From assembly GCA_050698355.1 (NCBI GenBank), contig JBOHBN010000327.1:1-29800 (forward strand): DNA of 29,800 nucleotides. The letters run 5' to 3'. Below, piece after piece: positions 1 through 7,470 of the stretch. Every line of letters starts with the position of its first letter. Position 1 is the first letter of the stretch. Origin of the DNA: JBOHBN01 sp050698355 (GTDB lineage Bacteria > Actinomycetota > Actinomycetes > Streptosporangiales > WHST01). The notes beneath the pieces are model-generated. The model worked only from the letters and a program-made list of their open reading frames with translations, was not told the origin of the DNA and did no database searches. A program made the translations under genes and the position numbers.

Positions 1-1038
1 GACCAGCTGCGCGTCGTCCGGGGCGGCCGGGGTGCCACCGTTCTTCAGCTGGTACTCCGCCGGCACGTCGATGCCGTAGAGCTTGGCCGCGTTCAGGCCG
101 AGGATCTTCTTCTTGCCCGCGACACCCAGCCTCGGGAAGTCGGCGAACTCCTCGCGGTCCGGCATCTCCCAGTCGACGAAGCCCTCGACCTGCCACTTCG
201 GCTCCCAGATGCCGTAGTCGCTGCCGAACGTCATCTTGTCCTCGCCGACCCAGAACAGCAGCTCGCCCATGACCTTCGCGAAGAACCGTGGACGTGCGTG
301 CATGAGGGCACCAGTGACGACCGACAGGCCCGCGTACACGTTGGGCTCCTGGGTGGCCATGAAGCAGAAGTCCTCGATACGCGGCAGCCCGACGTGCTCC
401 ACGATGAAGTTCAGCTCCGGGAAGGACGTGGCGGCCTGGTCGACGTCGCGAACGTCGAACGCGTCCTTGTCCAGCGGCCAGATCGTCGGCCCCTTGTGCA
501 CGTGGACGTTCTTGACGCCGAGCTCCTGGCACCGCTCGAGGAAGCGTCCGGCCTCGGGGTCCCTCAACGTCCAGCCCCGGGAGCCGTCGCGCCACTCGGC
601 GGTGTAGAGCTTGACTCCCTTGCAGTGCCACCGCGCCACATTGTCCTCCAGCGCCGCGAGGCCGGCGTCACCCTCACGCGGGTCGAAGCGAGTGTTGAGG
701 ATGAACCGGTCCGGGTGCTGCTCGGCGAGGATGGCGTCGCGCTCGGTGGTGTTGAAACCCTCCTTGTACCACTCCTTCAGGTACGTGGGCTGGAAGATCG
801 CCACGTCGACGTGCCCGTCCTGGAAGAGGTCCTTCATCATCGTTTCGGCGGAGTACTTCTGGTACTTCTCGAGCGGCCACTGGGCCTCCGGCGGGCCCAG
901 CTGGTGGTAGGCGTAGAAGCACTCGATCCAGCCCTTCGCGTACTGCTCGGCGCCCTCTACCCAGTTGTCGGGTGCGGCGTTCCAGTAGTGCACGTGGCTG
1001 TCGACCACGAAGTACTTCTCGCCGTCCTTCTGGTACAT
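1..1038 (-). CDS. amidohydrolase family protein (amidohydrolase 2), C-terminus beyond window
   Basis: The frame is open from an ATG at 1038 to the left edge, giving 346 codons with no stop. GGAGG sits just upstream of the ATG. The start reads MYQKDGEKYFVVDSHVHYW, with the metal-binding HxH at residues 15-17. Further in are KLYTAEW, VHVHKGP, VEHVGLP and FGSDYGIWEP, the usual His and Asp ligand blocks of the amidohydrolase-2 (ACMSD/LigI-like) family. The protein is therefore likely a cytosolic metal-dependent hydrolase or decarboxylase. It lies 13 bases downstream of the alcohol dehydrogenase gene and is surely cotranscribed. From memory, close relatives of this pair accompany propane-type diiron monooxygenases in actinomycetes. 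The substrate is unknown and the family assignment is firm. Confidence 0.9.
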   Translation of the reverse strand, partial: MYQKDGEKYFVVDSHVHYWNAAPDNWVEGAEQYAKGWIECFYAYHQLGPPEAQWPLEKYQKYSAETMMKDLFQDGHVDVAIFQPTYLKEWYKEGFNTTERDAILAEQHPDRFILNTRFDPREGDAGLAALEDNVARWHCKGVKLYTAEWRDGSRGWTLRDPEAGRFLERCQELGVKNVHVHKGPTIWPLDKDAFDVRDVDQAATSFPELNFIVEHVGLPRIEDFCFMATQEPNVYAGLSVVTGALMHARPRFFAKVMGELLFWVGEDKMTFGSDYGIWEPKWQVEGFVDWEMPDREEFADFPRLGVAGKKKILGLNAAKLYGIDVPAEYQLKNGGTPAAPDDAQLV

Positions 1039-1051
1039 GTGCCGCCTCCGA

Positions 1052-2083
1052 TCAGCCGCCGGGAACGAGGATGCCGCGACCGGTCAGCCGGCCCCCGTCC
1101 AATGCGTCCATCGCCTCACCCACCGCGTCGAGCGGATAGGTCTGCGTGCGCAGGGTGACCGCCCCGCGGGCGGCCAGGTGCATGAGTTCGTCGAGGTCGT
1201 TGTAGGTGCCGACAAGGTTGCCGATGACGTTGGTCTCGGCGGAGATGATGTCGATGGTGCGGATGTCGACGTGTCCCCCGTAGCCGATCACGAAGTACGA
1301 GCCGGCACGACGCAGCATGTCCACGGCCTGCGCCTCGACGCCCTGCTCGCCGACGAAGTCGAGCACCACGTGCGCACCCATGCCGCCGGTGAGCTCCTTG
1401 ACCGCCGCGACCGGGTCGGTGTCCGCATCGACCGTGTGGTGTGCGCCGAGCTGCTTCGCCACGGCCAGGGCGTCCGACGACCGGTCGATGACGATCATCT
1501 CCGCAGCGGTGAGCGCGGTGAGGCACTGCACGCCGATGTGGCCGAGCCCGCCCGCACCGATGACCGCAACGGTGGCGCCCGGGTGGAGCAACGGGACGGC
1601 CTTGCGTACGGCGTGATAGGCGGTCAACCCCGCGTCGGCGAGAGCGGCCACGTCGGCCGGCTCGAGGCCCTCGTCGAGCTTGACCACCGAACGAGCGCCG
1701 GTCTTTACGAGCTCGGCCATCCCGCCGTCACAGTCGATGCCGGGGAAGGAGCTGTTGGCACAGTGCACGTCGTCGCCGGCACGGCATGCACGGCACAGGC
1801 CACAGGTGACAAGCGGATGCAGGATCACCGCGTCGCCGGGGACGACATTGCTCACGGCGCCGCCAACCTCGCGCACCCAGCCGGCGTTCTCGTGGCCGAT
1901 CGTGTAGGGCAGCTCGACCCCGGACTTTTCGGCCCACTGGCCCTCGACGATGTGCAGGTCGGTACGGCAGAGCCCCGCCCCGCCGACCTCGACGAGCACG
2001 TCGAGCGGACCGGTGACCTCGGGGATGGCGACGTCCTCGACGACCGGTCGGTCGCCGTACGCATGCAGTCTGACCGCTTTCAC
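1052..2083 (-). CDS. zinc-dependent NAD(P) alcohol dehydrogenase
   Basis: This 343-residue medium-chain dehydrogenase oxidises an alcohol to an aldehyde or ketone. The start is the GTG at 2083, five bases after AGGGGG; the frame stays open to 2128, but that extension is not family-like. The catalytic zinc site is GLCRTD plus GHENAG. The structural zinc site is the four-cysteine block in CGLCRACRAGDDVHC. The Rossmann fingerprint is GAGGLGHIG. The C-terminal half, with IGYGG and IIGNLVGTYNDL-like text, resembles the alcohol dehydrogenase I remember from propane monooxygenase clusters, where it would oxidise 2-propanol or 1-propanol. It has its own promoter at 2119-2147 and is followed by the amidohydrolase gene. 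The exact substrate is inference. Confidence 0.93.
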   Translation of the reverse strand: MKAVRLHAYGDRPVVEDVAIPEVTGPLDVLVEVGGAGLCRTDLHIVEGQWAEKSGVELPYTIGHENAGWVREVGGAVSNVVPGDAVILHPLVTCGLCRACRAGDDVHCANSSFPGIDCDGGMAELVKTGARSVVKLDEGLEPADVAALADAGLTAYHAVRKAVPLLHPGATVAVIGAGGLGHIGVQCLTALTAAEMIVIDRSSDALAVAKQLGAHHTVDADTDPVAAVKELTGGMGAHVVLDFVGEQGVEAQAVDMLRRAGSYFVIGYGGHVDIRTIDIISAETNVIGNLVGTYNDLDELMHLAARGAVTLRTQTYPLDAVGEAMDALDGGRLTGRGILVPGG

Positions 2084-2118
2084 CCGGACCCCCTGGTGAC
2101 TCGGCCTCAGTCCAAAGG

Positions 2119-2147
2119 ATCGTAGCAACCTTGCGGTGACGCGCCAA
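2119..2147 (-). promoter_or_regulatory. predicted sigma-70 promoter of the alcohol dehydrogenase-amidohydrolase unit
   Basis: On the minus strand the sequence reads TTGGCG (2142-2147), a 17-base spacer, then TACGAT (2119-2124). Transcription would begin near 2112, leaving a leader of about 29 bases that carries the AGGGGG ribosome site. It follows a hairpin at the end of the preceding gene, so the dehydrogenase pair can probably be expressed separately from the operon upstream. Confidence 0.5.
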
Positions 2148-2155
2148 GGTCCTCG

Positions 2156-2177
2156 TGACGGGCTCGGCGGCCCGTCA
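2156..2177 (-). terminator. hairpin at the end of the Gfo/Idh/MocA gene
   Basis: TGACGGGC and GCCCGTCA form perfect 8-base arms around a 6-base loop. The first arm as transcribed contains the TGA stop codon of the upstream gene. There is no T-run after it, so it may be a weak or Rho-assisted terminator, or an mRNA-stabilising 3' hairpin. It separates the operon upstream from the promoter at 2119-2147. Confidence 0.45.
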
Positions 2178-3308
2178 GTACATCGGCACCTTCACCACGG
2201 TGCCTCCGGAGAGTGCGGACTGGTGCGCGCAGATCCCCGGGGCGGTCCAGCGAGCGGCGGTGTGGGCGTCGATGAACGGTGCCCGGTTCTCGACGATGCT
2301 GCTGACGAACTCGTGCGCGAGGAACGGGTGCGACCCGCCATGGTGTGCGGGAAGGGGGGCGGGCGCGGCCATCCCGGGCAGCTGGACCTCGCCCGGCCGG
2401 GTGAAAACCCTCAGCGGCTCGGGCAGCCGCTCGAGCATGTCCGCGGGTTCGACCTCCCGGGTCGCGACCTGGTTGCCCCGATGCCCTTCCGCGGGACCCG
2501 ACATGTGGTGGAACGTGAGCGGCCCCTCGTTGTCTCGCGGCCATTCGACGCCGACGTGCTCGCCGTAGAGGGCGAACCCCTCCACGTAGCTGCGTGCGGT
2601 CTGGAAGAGCGACATGGTGATGTCGGCCAGAACGTCGCTGTCACGCAGGGTGAACAGCCCCACCTCGGTCGGGTACGGGTTGTCGAACCCCCCGAGGTCG
2701 CGCGCGGACGCGAGCGTACCGGCACCCATGCACCGGACCGTCTCGACACCGGTGCCCAGCAAGGCCAGCACCGGGGACAGCGCGTGGGTGATGTAGTGCA
2801 TCGGCGGATAGCCCTGCCAGTAAACGGGGAAGCCGTCCAGGTTCTGGATGTGGAAGCCGCGGTACAGCGTCAGCGCGCCGAAGTCGCCGCGCTTCACCAT
2901 CTCCTCGACGTGGAGGTACTCCCGTGCGAACACGGTCGTCTCCATCATCATGTAGTTGCGTCCGCTCTCCTGCTGGGCCGCGATCACCCGGTCGCAGTCG
3001 TCGAGCGTGGTCGCCATGGGAACCGCGCTGGCCACGTGCTTGCCCGCCCGCAGTGCCGCGACAACCATGTCCGCGTGCAGGTACACCGGTGCCAGCACGT
3101 GCACCGCGTCAACCGAGGCGTCCGCGAGCGCGTCGGTGAGGTCGGCGTGGCCGTCGGCCAGCCCGTACCGCTGCGCAATCGCGTGCCTGCGCTCGGCGTC
3201 GGGCTCCACAAGCACCACGTCGGCGACGTTCGGGTGCGACATGTAGATCGGTACGAACTCCTCGCCGAAATTCAGGCCTACGACGGCGACAGTTATGCCG
3301 GAACTCAT
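2175..3308 (-). CDS. Gfo/Idh/MocA family oxidoreductase with altered EKP motif
   Basis: This is a 377-residue protein with an N-terminal Rossmann domain (ITVAVVGLNFG, residues 5-15) and the typical body of the glucose-fructose oxidoreductase / inositol dehydrogenase family. Members use NAD(P) to oxidise or reduce sugars, polyols and related compounds. The usual GKHVxCEKPxA segment reads GKHVASAVPMA (residues 89-99), so the conserved Lys is Val96. The second-domain block PPMHYITHALSPVLALLG differs from the common GGGxxxDxGxH form. The ATG overlaps the EthD gene stop as ATGA, indicating translational coupling. The family is clear. Catalysis may differ from the standard Lys-dependent scheme, and the substrate is unknown. 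Confidence 0.88.
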   Translation of the reverse strand: MSSGITVAVVGLNFGEEFVPIYMSHPNVADVVLVEPDAERRHAIAQRYGLADGHADLTDALADASVDAVHVLAPVYLHADMVVAALRAGKHVASAVPMATTLDDCDRVIAAQQESGRNYMMMETTVFAREYLHVEEMVKRGDFGALTLYRGFHIQNLDGFPVYWQGYPPMHYITHALSPVLALLGTGVETVRCMGAGTLASARDLGGFDNPYPTEVGLFTLRDSDVLADITMSLFQTARSYVEGFALYGEHVGVEWPRDNEGPLTFHHMSGPAEGHRGNQVATREVEPADMLERLPEPLRVFTRPGEVQLPGMAAPAPLPAHHGGSHPFLAHEFVSSIVENRAPFIDAHTAARWTAPGICAHQSALSGGTVVKVPMY

Positions 3309-3619
3309 GCCAGTGGCACCTCTTCTTGCTCACCCGGCAGGAAGTCCACCGTGCCGGTCGCGAAATTGGGGACGTCATCGCGAGCCGCCTGGCCCTCGGG
3401 CGAGGCGAGGATCTCGTCCATGGCGGCGCGCGACTCCGCGTACAGCTCGGCGATAAGCAGGTACGGGTTCGGGTCCTCCTCGTCCCGGTCGACCCAGGAC
3501 AGGTTCCACCCGGTGAGACCCCGCATCCGCTTGGCCAGCGGGATGTGGTGCGCGTAGTAGTACTCGCGGAAGTGGTCCGGGTCGTCGGGCATGCCGTACA
3601 GGATCGTCATGCGGTACAC
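3305..3619 (-). CDS. EthD-like small protein (dimeric alpha/beta barrel)
   Basis: This 104-residue protein has the EthD pattern: MTILYGMPDDPDHFREYYYAHHIPLAKRMRGL near the start, then a second beta-rich half with YLLIAELYAESRAAMDEILASPEGQAARDDVPNF. EthD-like ferredoxin-fold proteins are found in ether, polyketide and aromatic catabolic clusters, where they form dimeric barrels and act as small enzymes or accessory proteins. The GTG at 3619 is preferred because AGGGG lies eight bases upstream; an ATG at 3610 is the alternative. The ribosome site overlaps the stop of the preceding gene, and the stop overlaps the Gfo/Idh/MocA start. The specific role is unknown. Confidence 0.85.
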   Translation of the reverse strand: MYRMTILYGMPDDPDHFREYYYAHHIPLAKRMRGLTGWNLSWVDRDEEDPNPYLLIAELYAESRAAMDEILASPEGQAARDDVPNFATGTVDFLPGEQEEVPLA

Positions 3620-3630
3620 GGGTCAGTCCC

Positions 3631-4461
3631 CTATCGGCGCGTGGTGATGCGGGTGTACGCGGACATGTGCTCGACCATGGCGACCTCGGTCGGGAGGCGT
3701 TCCATGCTGGACGCTCCGAGGAAACCATCGACTCCGGGTACGTCGGCGATGACCTCCGCCGCCTCGTCAGGCCCGGAGATCGGGCCGCCGTGGCAGACGA
3801 CCATCACCTCGGGGTTCGCGTCCCGGGCGGCCTTGGTCAGCTCGGCGCACTTCTGCTTCGCGTCGTCCAGGGTGAGCGCGGTCTGAGCGCCGATCATCCC
3901 CGAGGTGGTCAGGCCCATGTGCGGGACGACGATGTCCGCTCCGGCGGCGGCCATGGCGGACGCCTCGTCGACGTTCGCGACGTAGGTGCACGTGAACAGG
4001 TCGAGCTGGTGTGCCTCGGCGATCATGTCGACCTCCTTGTCGAAGCCGAGGCCGGTCTCCTCCAGGTTGGCGCGGATGATGCCGTCGAACAGGCAGACCG
4101 TGGGGTAGTTCTGCACGCCGGAGAAGCCCGCATCGCGTACGCGGCGCAGGAACTGCGGCATGAGACGGAAGGGGTCGGTGCCGCAGACCCCGGCGAGTAC
4201 GGGGATGCGGTCGGCGACCGGGAGGATCTCCTCACCCATCTCCATGACGATGGCGTTCGCGTCTCCGTACGGCATGAGACCGGCCATCGAGCTGCGGCCG
4301 GCCATCCGGTAGCGGCCGGAGTTGTAGATCACGATGAAGTCCAACCCGGCTTCCTGCGAGCACTTCGCCGACAGCCCGGTTCCGGCGCCGCCGCCGATGA
4401 TCGCCTCGCCGCGGTCGGTCTTGGCTCGCAGGCGAGCGACCAGGTCGGATCGTGATTCCAT
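3631..4461 (-). CDS. phosphoenolpyruvate hydrolase-like TIM-barrel protein (Tm-1 C-terminal half)
   Basis: The protein (276 residues from this start) matches the PEP hydrolase-like / IGPS-fold family that forms the C-terminal domain of the plant protein Tm-1. Recognisable blocks are IIGGGAGTGLSAKCSQEAG, IVIYNSGRYRMAGRSSMAGL, LAGVCGTDPF, VPHMGLTTSGMIGA and VVCHGGPISGPDEA. These are the glycine-rich loops of a phosphate-binding TIM barrel. The ATG at 4461 lies eight bases after AAGGGG; the in-frame ATG at 4467 would leave only two bases. The gene follows the UPF0261 gene by 17 bases, so the two halves of a Tm-1-type protein are encoded side by side. The biochemical function of this family in bacteria is not settled. 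Confidence 0.88.
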   Translation of the reverse strand: MESRSDLVARLRAKTDRGEAIIGGGAGTGLSAKCSQEAGLDFIVIYNSGRYRMAGRSSMAGLMPYGDANAIVMEMGEEILPVADRIPVLAGVCGTDPFRLMPQFLRRVRDAGFSGVQNYPTVCLFDGIIRANLEETGLGFDKEVDMIAEAHQLDLFTCTYVANVDEASAMAAAGADIVVPHMGLTTSGMIGAQTALTLDDAKQKCAELTKAARDANPEVMVVCHGGPISGPDEAAEVIADVPGVDGFLGASSMERLPTEVAMVEHMSAYTRITTRR

Positions 4462-4478
4462 CCTCATGTCCCCTTCAG

Positions 4479-5705
4479 CTAACTTTCCAGCGCGCGGTTC
4501 AGCGCCTCGGTGATATGCCCGGCAAAGGCGGGATCGTTGATGTCCAGGTCGTGGACATGCAGCGGGATACGGGAGTCGAGCTCCGACCGCAGCGAGTCGA
4601 CGAGGGCGCGATCGGCCTCGGGATCGTGAAACGGCCCACCGGGAGTGCTGATCTGGGAGAAGCCCCGAGCGGGGACGTGGACCTCGGTGAAAGCGGTCGC
4701 CTCGCCCAGCTTCGCCGCGATGATCTCACCGAGCCTCGCGCACTCGTCCGCGCTCGTACGCATGAGCGTGACGGCGGGGTTGTGCTCGAACAGGTTGCGG
4801 CCGGCGAACTGCGGAGGCACGGTCGCCCGGGGCCCGAAGTTCGCCATGTCCAGGGCACCTGTGCTGACGACCTGGGGTACGCCGCAGGCGGCCGCGGCGC
4901 TGAGCCGGTCGGGGCCGGCGGAGCACACCCCGCCGAGAAGCTCGTCGGCCAGCTCCGTCGTGGTGACGTCGGCGACGGCGGCGAATGCACCCGAGCGGAT
5001 CATGCGTTCCAGCGTCATCCCGCCGGTGCCTGTGGCGTGGAAGACCTGCACCTCGACTCCGTTGCCGACGAGCGCGTCGTGCAGCGCCGTGACGCATGGC
5101 GTGGTCACGCCGAACATCGAGCACGCGACGGATCGCAGGTTCGTGCCGATCGCGGGTATCGGCGGAGCGGTGACCATACCGGCGAGCGCGTCGGCTGCCC
5201 GCGCCAGCACCGGCAGGCTGATCGAGTTGAGGCCGGCGATGTCAACGATCGGATACATCATGGTGAGGTCGGAGGCCTGTACGTACGGGCGCGTATCACC
5301 GGCGACGATGGTCGACAGCAGCATCTTCGGGCAGCCGATCGGCAGCGCGTCGGCCAGCCGGCTCATCACGAACCCGGCGTTCGACCCGCCGAGAACCATG
5401 ACGCCGGACACCTGCCCGCTCTGGTAGAGCCGCTGCACCATCCGCGCCGCTCCCGACGCCATGGCGACCATGGCGTCGTTGCGGTTGCCCGCCGCGACGA
5501 GCGCGCCGAGGTCGCCGCCACCCGCCCGCGCCACCGCCTCCCGGTCGACGTCCGCCTCGAGGCCCGGCTCGCCGAGGACGCCGGTATCGACCAGCAGGCT
5601 GGCCACCTCGCGCGCGGCGAGCCGGCTACGGACGAAGCCGTACTCCTCGTGCTTGGTGTCCAGTGCGCCTACCAGGGCCACGGGCGCGATCGTTCGTTCC
5701 GGCAT
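4479..5705 (-). CDS. Tm-1-like ATP-binding domain protein (UPF0261)
   Basis: This 408-residue protein starts MPERTIAPVALVGALDTKHEEYGFVR, the hallmark N-terminus of the UPF0261 / Tm-1-like family. Other family blocks are VLGGSNAGFVMSRLADALPIGCPKMLLST, MMYPIVDIAGLNSI and VFHATGTGGMTLERMI, then GALDMANFGPRATVPPQFAGR. In plants the homologous domain is the N-terminal half of Tm-1, which blocks tobamovirus replication protein. In bacteria it is uncharacterised and often lies next to the TIM-barrel half, as here. The ATG at 5705 follows TAGGAG, which contains the stop codon of the upstream permease. A longer open frame continues upstream into the permease gene, but that part is not family-like. The operon suggests a role in catabolism of the imported compound. 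Confidence 0.9.
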   Translation of the reverse strand: MPERTIAPVALVGALDTKHEEYGFVRSRLAAREVASLLVDTGVLGEPGLEADVDREAVARAGGGDLGALVAAGNRNDAMVAMASGAARMVQRLYQSGQVSGVMVLGGSNAGFVMSRLADALPIGCPKMLLSTIVAGDTRPYVQASDLTMMYPIVDIAGLNSISLPVLARAADALAGMVTAPPIPAIGTNLRSVACSMFGVTTPCVTALHDALVGNGVEVQVFHATGTGGMTLERMIRSGAFAAVADVTTTELADELLGGVCSAGPDRLSAAAACGVPQVVSTGALDMANFGPRATVPPQFAGRNLFEHNPAVTLMRTSADECARLGEIIAAKLGEATAFTEVHVPARGFSQISTPGGPFHDPEADRALVDSLRSELDSRIPLHVHDLDINDPAFAGHITEALNRALES

Positions 5706-5713
5706 GAGGGCTC

Positions 5714-6541
5714 CTACTTGACCGCGCCGAGCGACAGGCCGTTGATGAGCCGCTTCTGCGAGACGATGAACACGACCAGTAGCGGCAGGGATGTCAGCGC
5801 GGCCAACGCCATCAGCGTGTTCCAGTGCGCCGCGTACGCGGTGTTCTGCGAGGCGAGCAAGCCGCTGACCGGGAGGATGACGCCTTCGGGCAGGAAGTTG
5901 ATGGCGTAGACGAACTCGCCCCAGGCCTCGATGAACACCAGGCTCATCACCGTGAAGATCCCGTTCGACAGCATCGGAATCGTGATGGACCAGAAGGATT
6001 TCAGCCGGCTCGCGCCGTCGATCGCCGCCGCCTCGTACAACGCCGTGGGGATGGCCAGCACGAACGGCCGGAGCAGCATGACCGCGAAGGGCAGCAGCAG
6101 CGCGATATCGGCGAGTATCAGCCCGGCCAGCGTGCCCAGGATGTGCCACTTGGCGAGCACGCTGTAGAGCGGGATGACGGTCATCGGCTGCGGGATCATC
6201 TGCAGGACGAGGAACGCCGCGAGCACGATCGCGATCACGCGGCTCCATCCGGCCGAGATCCTCCGACCCAGAGCGAAGGCCGCGGGCACCCCGATTGCCA
6301 GGACCGCGGCCGTCACGAGCACCGCGATCTGGATCGACGTCAGGATGGCACCGACTCCCGACTCGACGACGTCGGCGTACGTAGCCAGCGTCGGTGTGAA
6401 GATCAGGCCGTTGGGGTCGTGCAGAACCTGTGCGTTGGTCTTCAACGATGTGACGACGATCCATGCCAGCGGGATCAGGTAGAGCAGGCCGAGAAGCACC
6501 GCCAGCACGGTGAACACCGATCGCGTCGTGCGCCCGATCAT
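5714..6541 (-). CDS. carbohydrate-type ABC transporter permease (MalG-like)
   Basis: This 275-residue inner-membrane protein has about six hydrophobic segments, starting with VFTVLAVLLGLLYLIPLAWIV near the N-terminus. It carries the EAA loop EAAAIDGASRLKSFWSITIP, where the cytoplasmic ATPase docks. The ending SQKRLINGLSLGAVK is the usual MalG-type C-terminus. The ATG overlaps the stop of the other permease gene as ATGA. It forms the second half of a sugar-type (CUT1) importer channel. No ATPase gene is found in the window, so a shared MsiK-like ATPase elsewhere probably drives it. Confidence 0.93.
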   Translation of the reverse strand: MIGRTTRSVFTVLAVLLGLLYLIPLAWIVVTSLKTNAQVLHDPNGLIFTPTLATYADVVESGVGAILTSIQIAVLVTAAVLAIGVPAAFALGRRISAGWSRVIAIVLAAFLVLQMIPQPMTVIPLYSVLAKWHILGTLAGLILADIALLLPFAVMLLRPFVLAIPTALYEAAAIDGASRLKSFWSITIPMLSNGIFTVMSLVFIEAWGEFVYAINFLPEGVILPVSGLLASQNTAYAAHWNTLMALAALTSLPLLVVFIVSQKRLINGLSLGAVK

Positions 6542-7470
6542 TCGGCCGCCTCCCTGCGGATGCTCCGGATGTACGGCACGCTCAGCAGGACGACGATCAC
6601 GAGCGACACCACGGCGACCGTCGCGCCCGTGCTCATGTGGAAGTCCGAGAACGCCGCGTAGTACGACATCACGGGCAACGTGTTCGTCGTCGTACCCGGG
6701 CCGCCCTGGGTCATGACGTAGAAGAAGTCGAAGCTCTTGAAGGCGTAGAGCACGGTGAGGATGGCCAGGATCCACAGCGTGGGGCGCAGGAGTGGCAGCA
6801 CGATGGCCAGCTGCGTACGCCAGTAACCGGCGCCGTCGATCGCGGCGGCCTCGACGAGGTCGCGCGGGACGGCGAGCAACCCACCACGGATGATGAGCGT
6901 GGAGAACGGCAATGCCGCCCAGGCGATGACGGCCGTGACGCTCCAAAGCGCCAGGTTCGGCGAGCTCAGCCACGACACCGAGGGGAGCCCCACGGCCTGG
7001 AGTACGGCGTTGACGGCGCCTGAGTCGTCGAGCAAAAACTTCCAGACACTACCGCTGACCAGCGGCGGCAGGGCCCACACGAACGTCATCAGCCCGAGTA
7101 CGAAGCCGGTGATCCTGCCACGGATCGACAGGATCGACGCCGCGATGAATCCTAGTACGAGGTTCGAGCCCAGCAGAACCACGCTGACACCCGCGGTGCG
7201 GGCGACGGCCTGCCACAACGCCGGCGTGGACAGGACCTGAGCGAAGTTGCGCCAGCCGACGAAGTGCCAGTCGCCGATGATGTTGCTCGGGCCGACATCA
7301 CTGAACGCCATCTGGAACAGAACGATCAGCGGGTAGATCGCGAAGGCCGCCAGTAGCGCTATCGCGGGCACCAGGTAGGCGACCGGGTTCTGGGAGAGGA
7401 ACCCGCGGCCGGTGTGGCGCCTCCGCGCGCTCGCCCGACGTCCGGTCCGTTCGGGTGCGGAGACCGCCAT
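6538..7470 (-). CDS. carbohydrate-type ABC transporter permease (MalF/UgpA-like)
   Basis: This 310-residue membrane protein opens with an Arg-rich cytoplasmic stretch, followed by PVAYLVPAIALLAAFAIYPL as the first membrane segment. The EAA loop is EAAAIDGAGYWRTQLAIVLP. The C-terminal part holds FYVMTQGGPGTTTNTLPVMSYY, typical of this permease type. The start is taken at the ATG at 7470, which shares one base with the stop of the binding-protein gene (TGATG), so translation is probably coupled; there is no clear ribosome site. The frame open to 7623 lies inside the binding-protein gene and is rejected. It pairs with the MalG-like permease. Confidence 0.92.
   Translation of the reverse strand: MAVSAPERTGRRASARRRHTGRGFLSQNPVAYLVPAIALLAAFAIYPLIVLFQMAFSDVGPSNIIGDWHFVGWRNFAQVLSTPALWQAVARTAGVSVVLLGSNLVLGFIAASILSIRGRITGFVLGLMTFVWALPPLVSGSVWKFLLDDSGAVNAVLQAVGLPSVSWLSSPNLALWSVTAVIAWAALPFSTLIIRGGLLAVPRDLVEAAAIDGAGYWRTQLAIVLPLLRPTLWILAILTVLYAFKSFDFFYVMTQGGPGTTTNTLPVMSYYAAFSDFHMSTGATVAVVSLVIVVLLSVPYIRSIRREAAE

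Noticed and set aside
4452..5909. 485-codon plus-strand open frame
   Set aside because: Antisense to the Tm-1-like gene, which has clear family motifs; the antisense product is rich in Arg, Gly and Asp with no motif.
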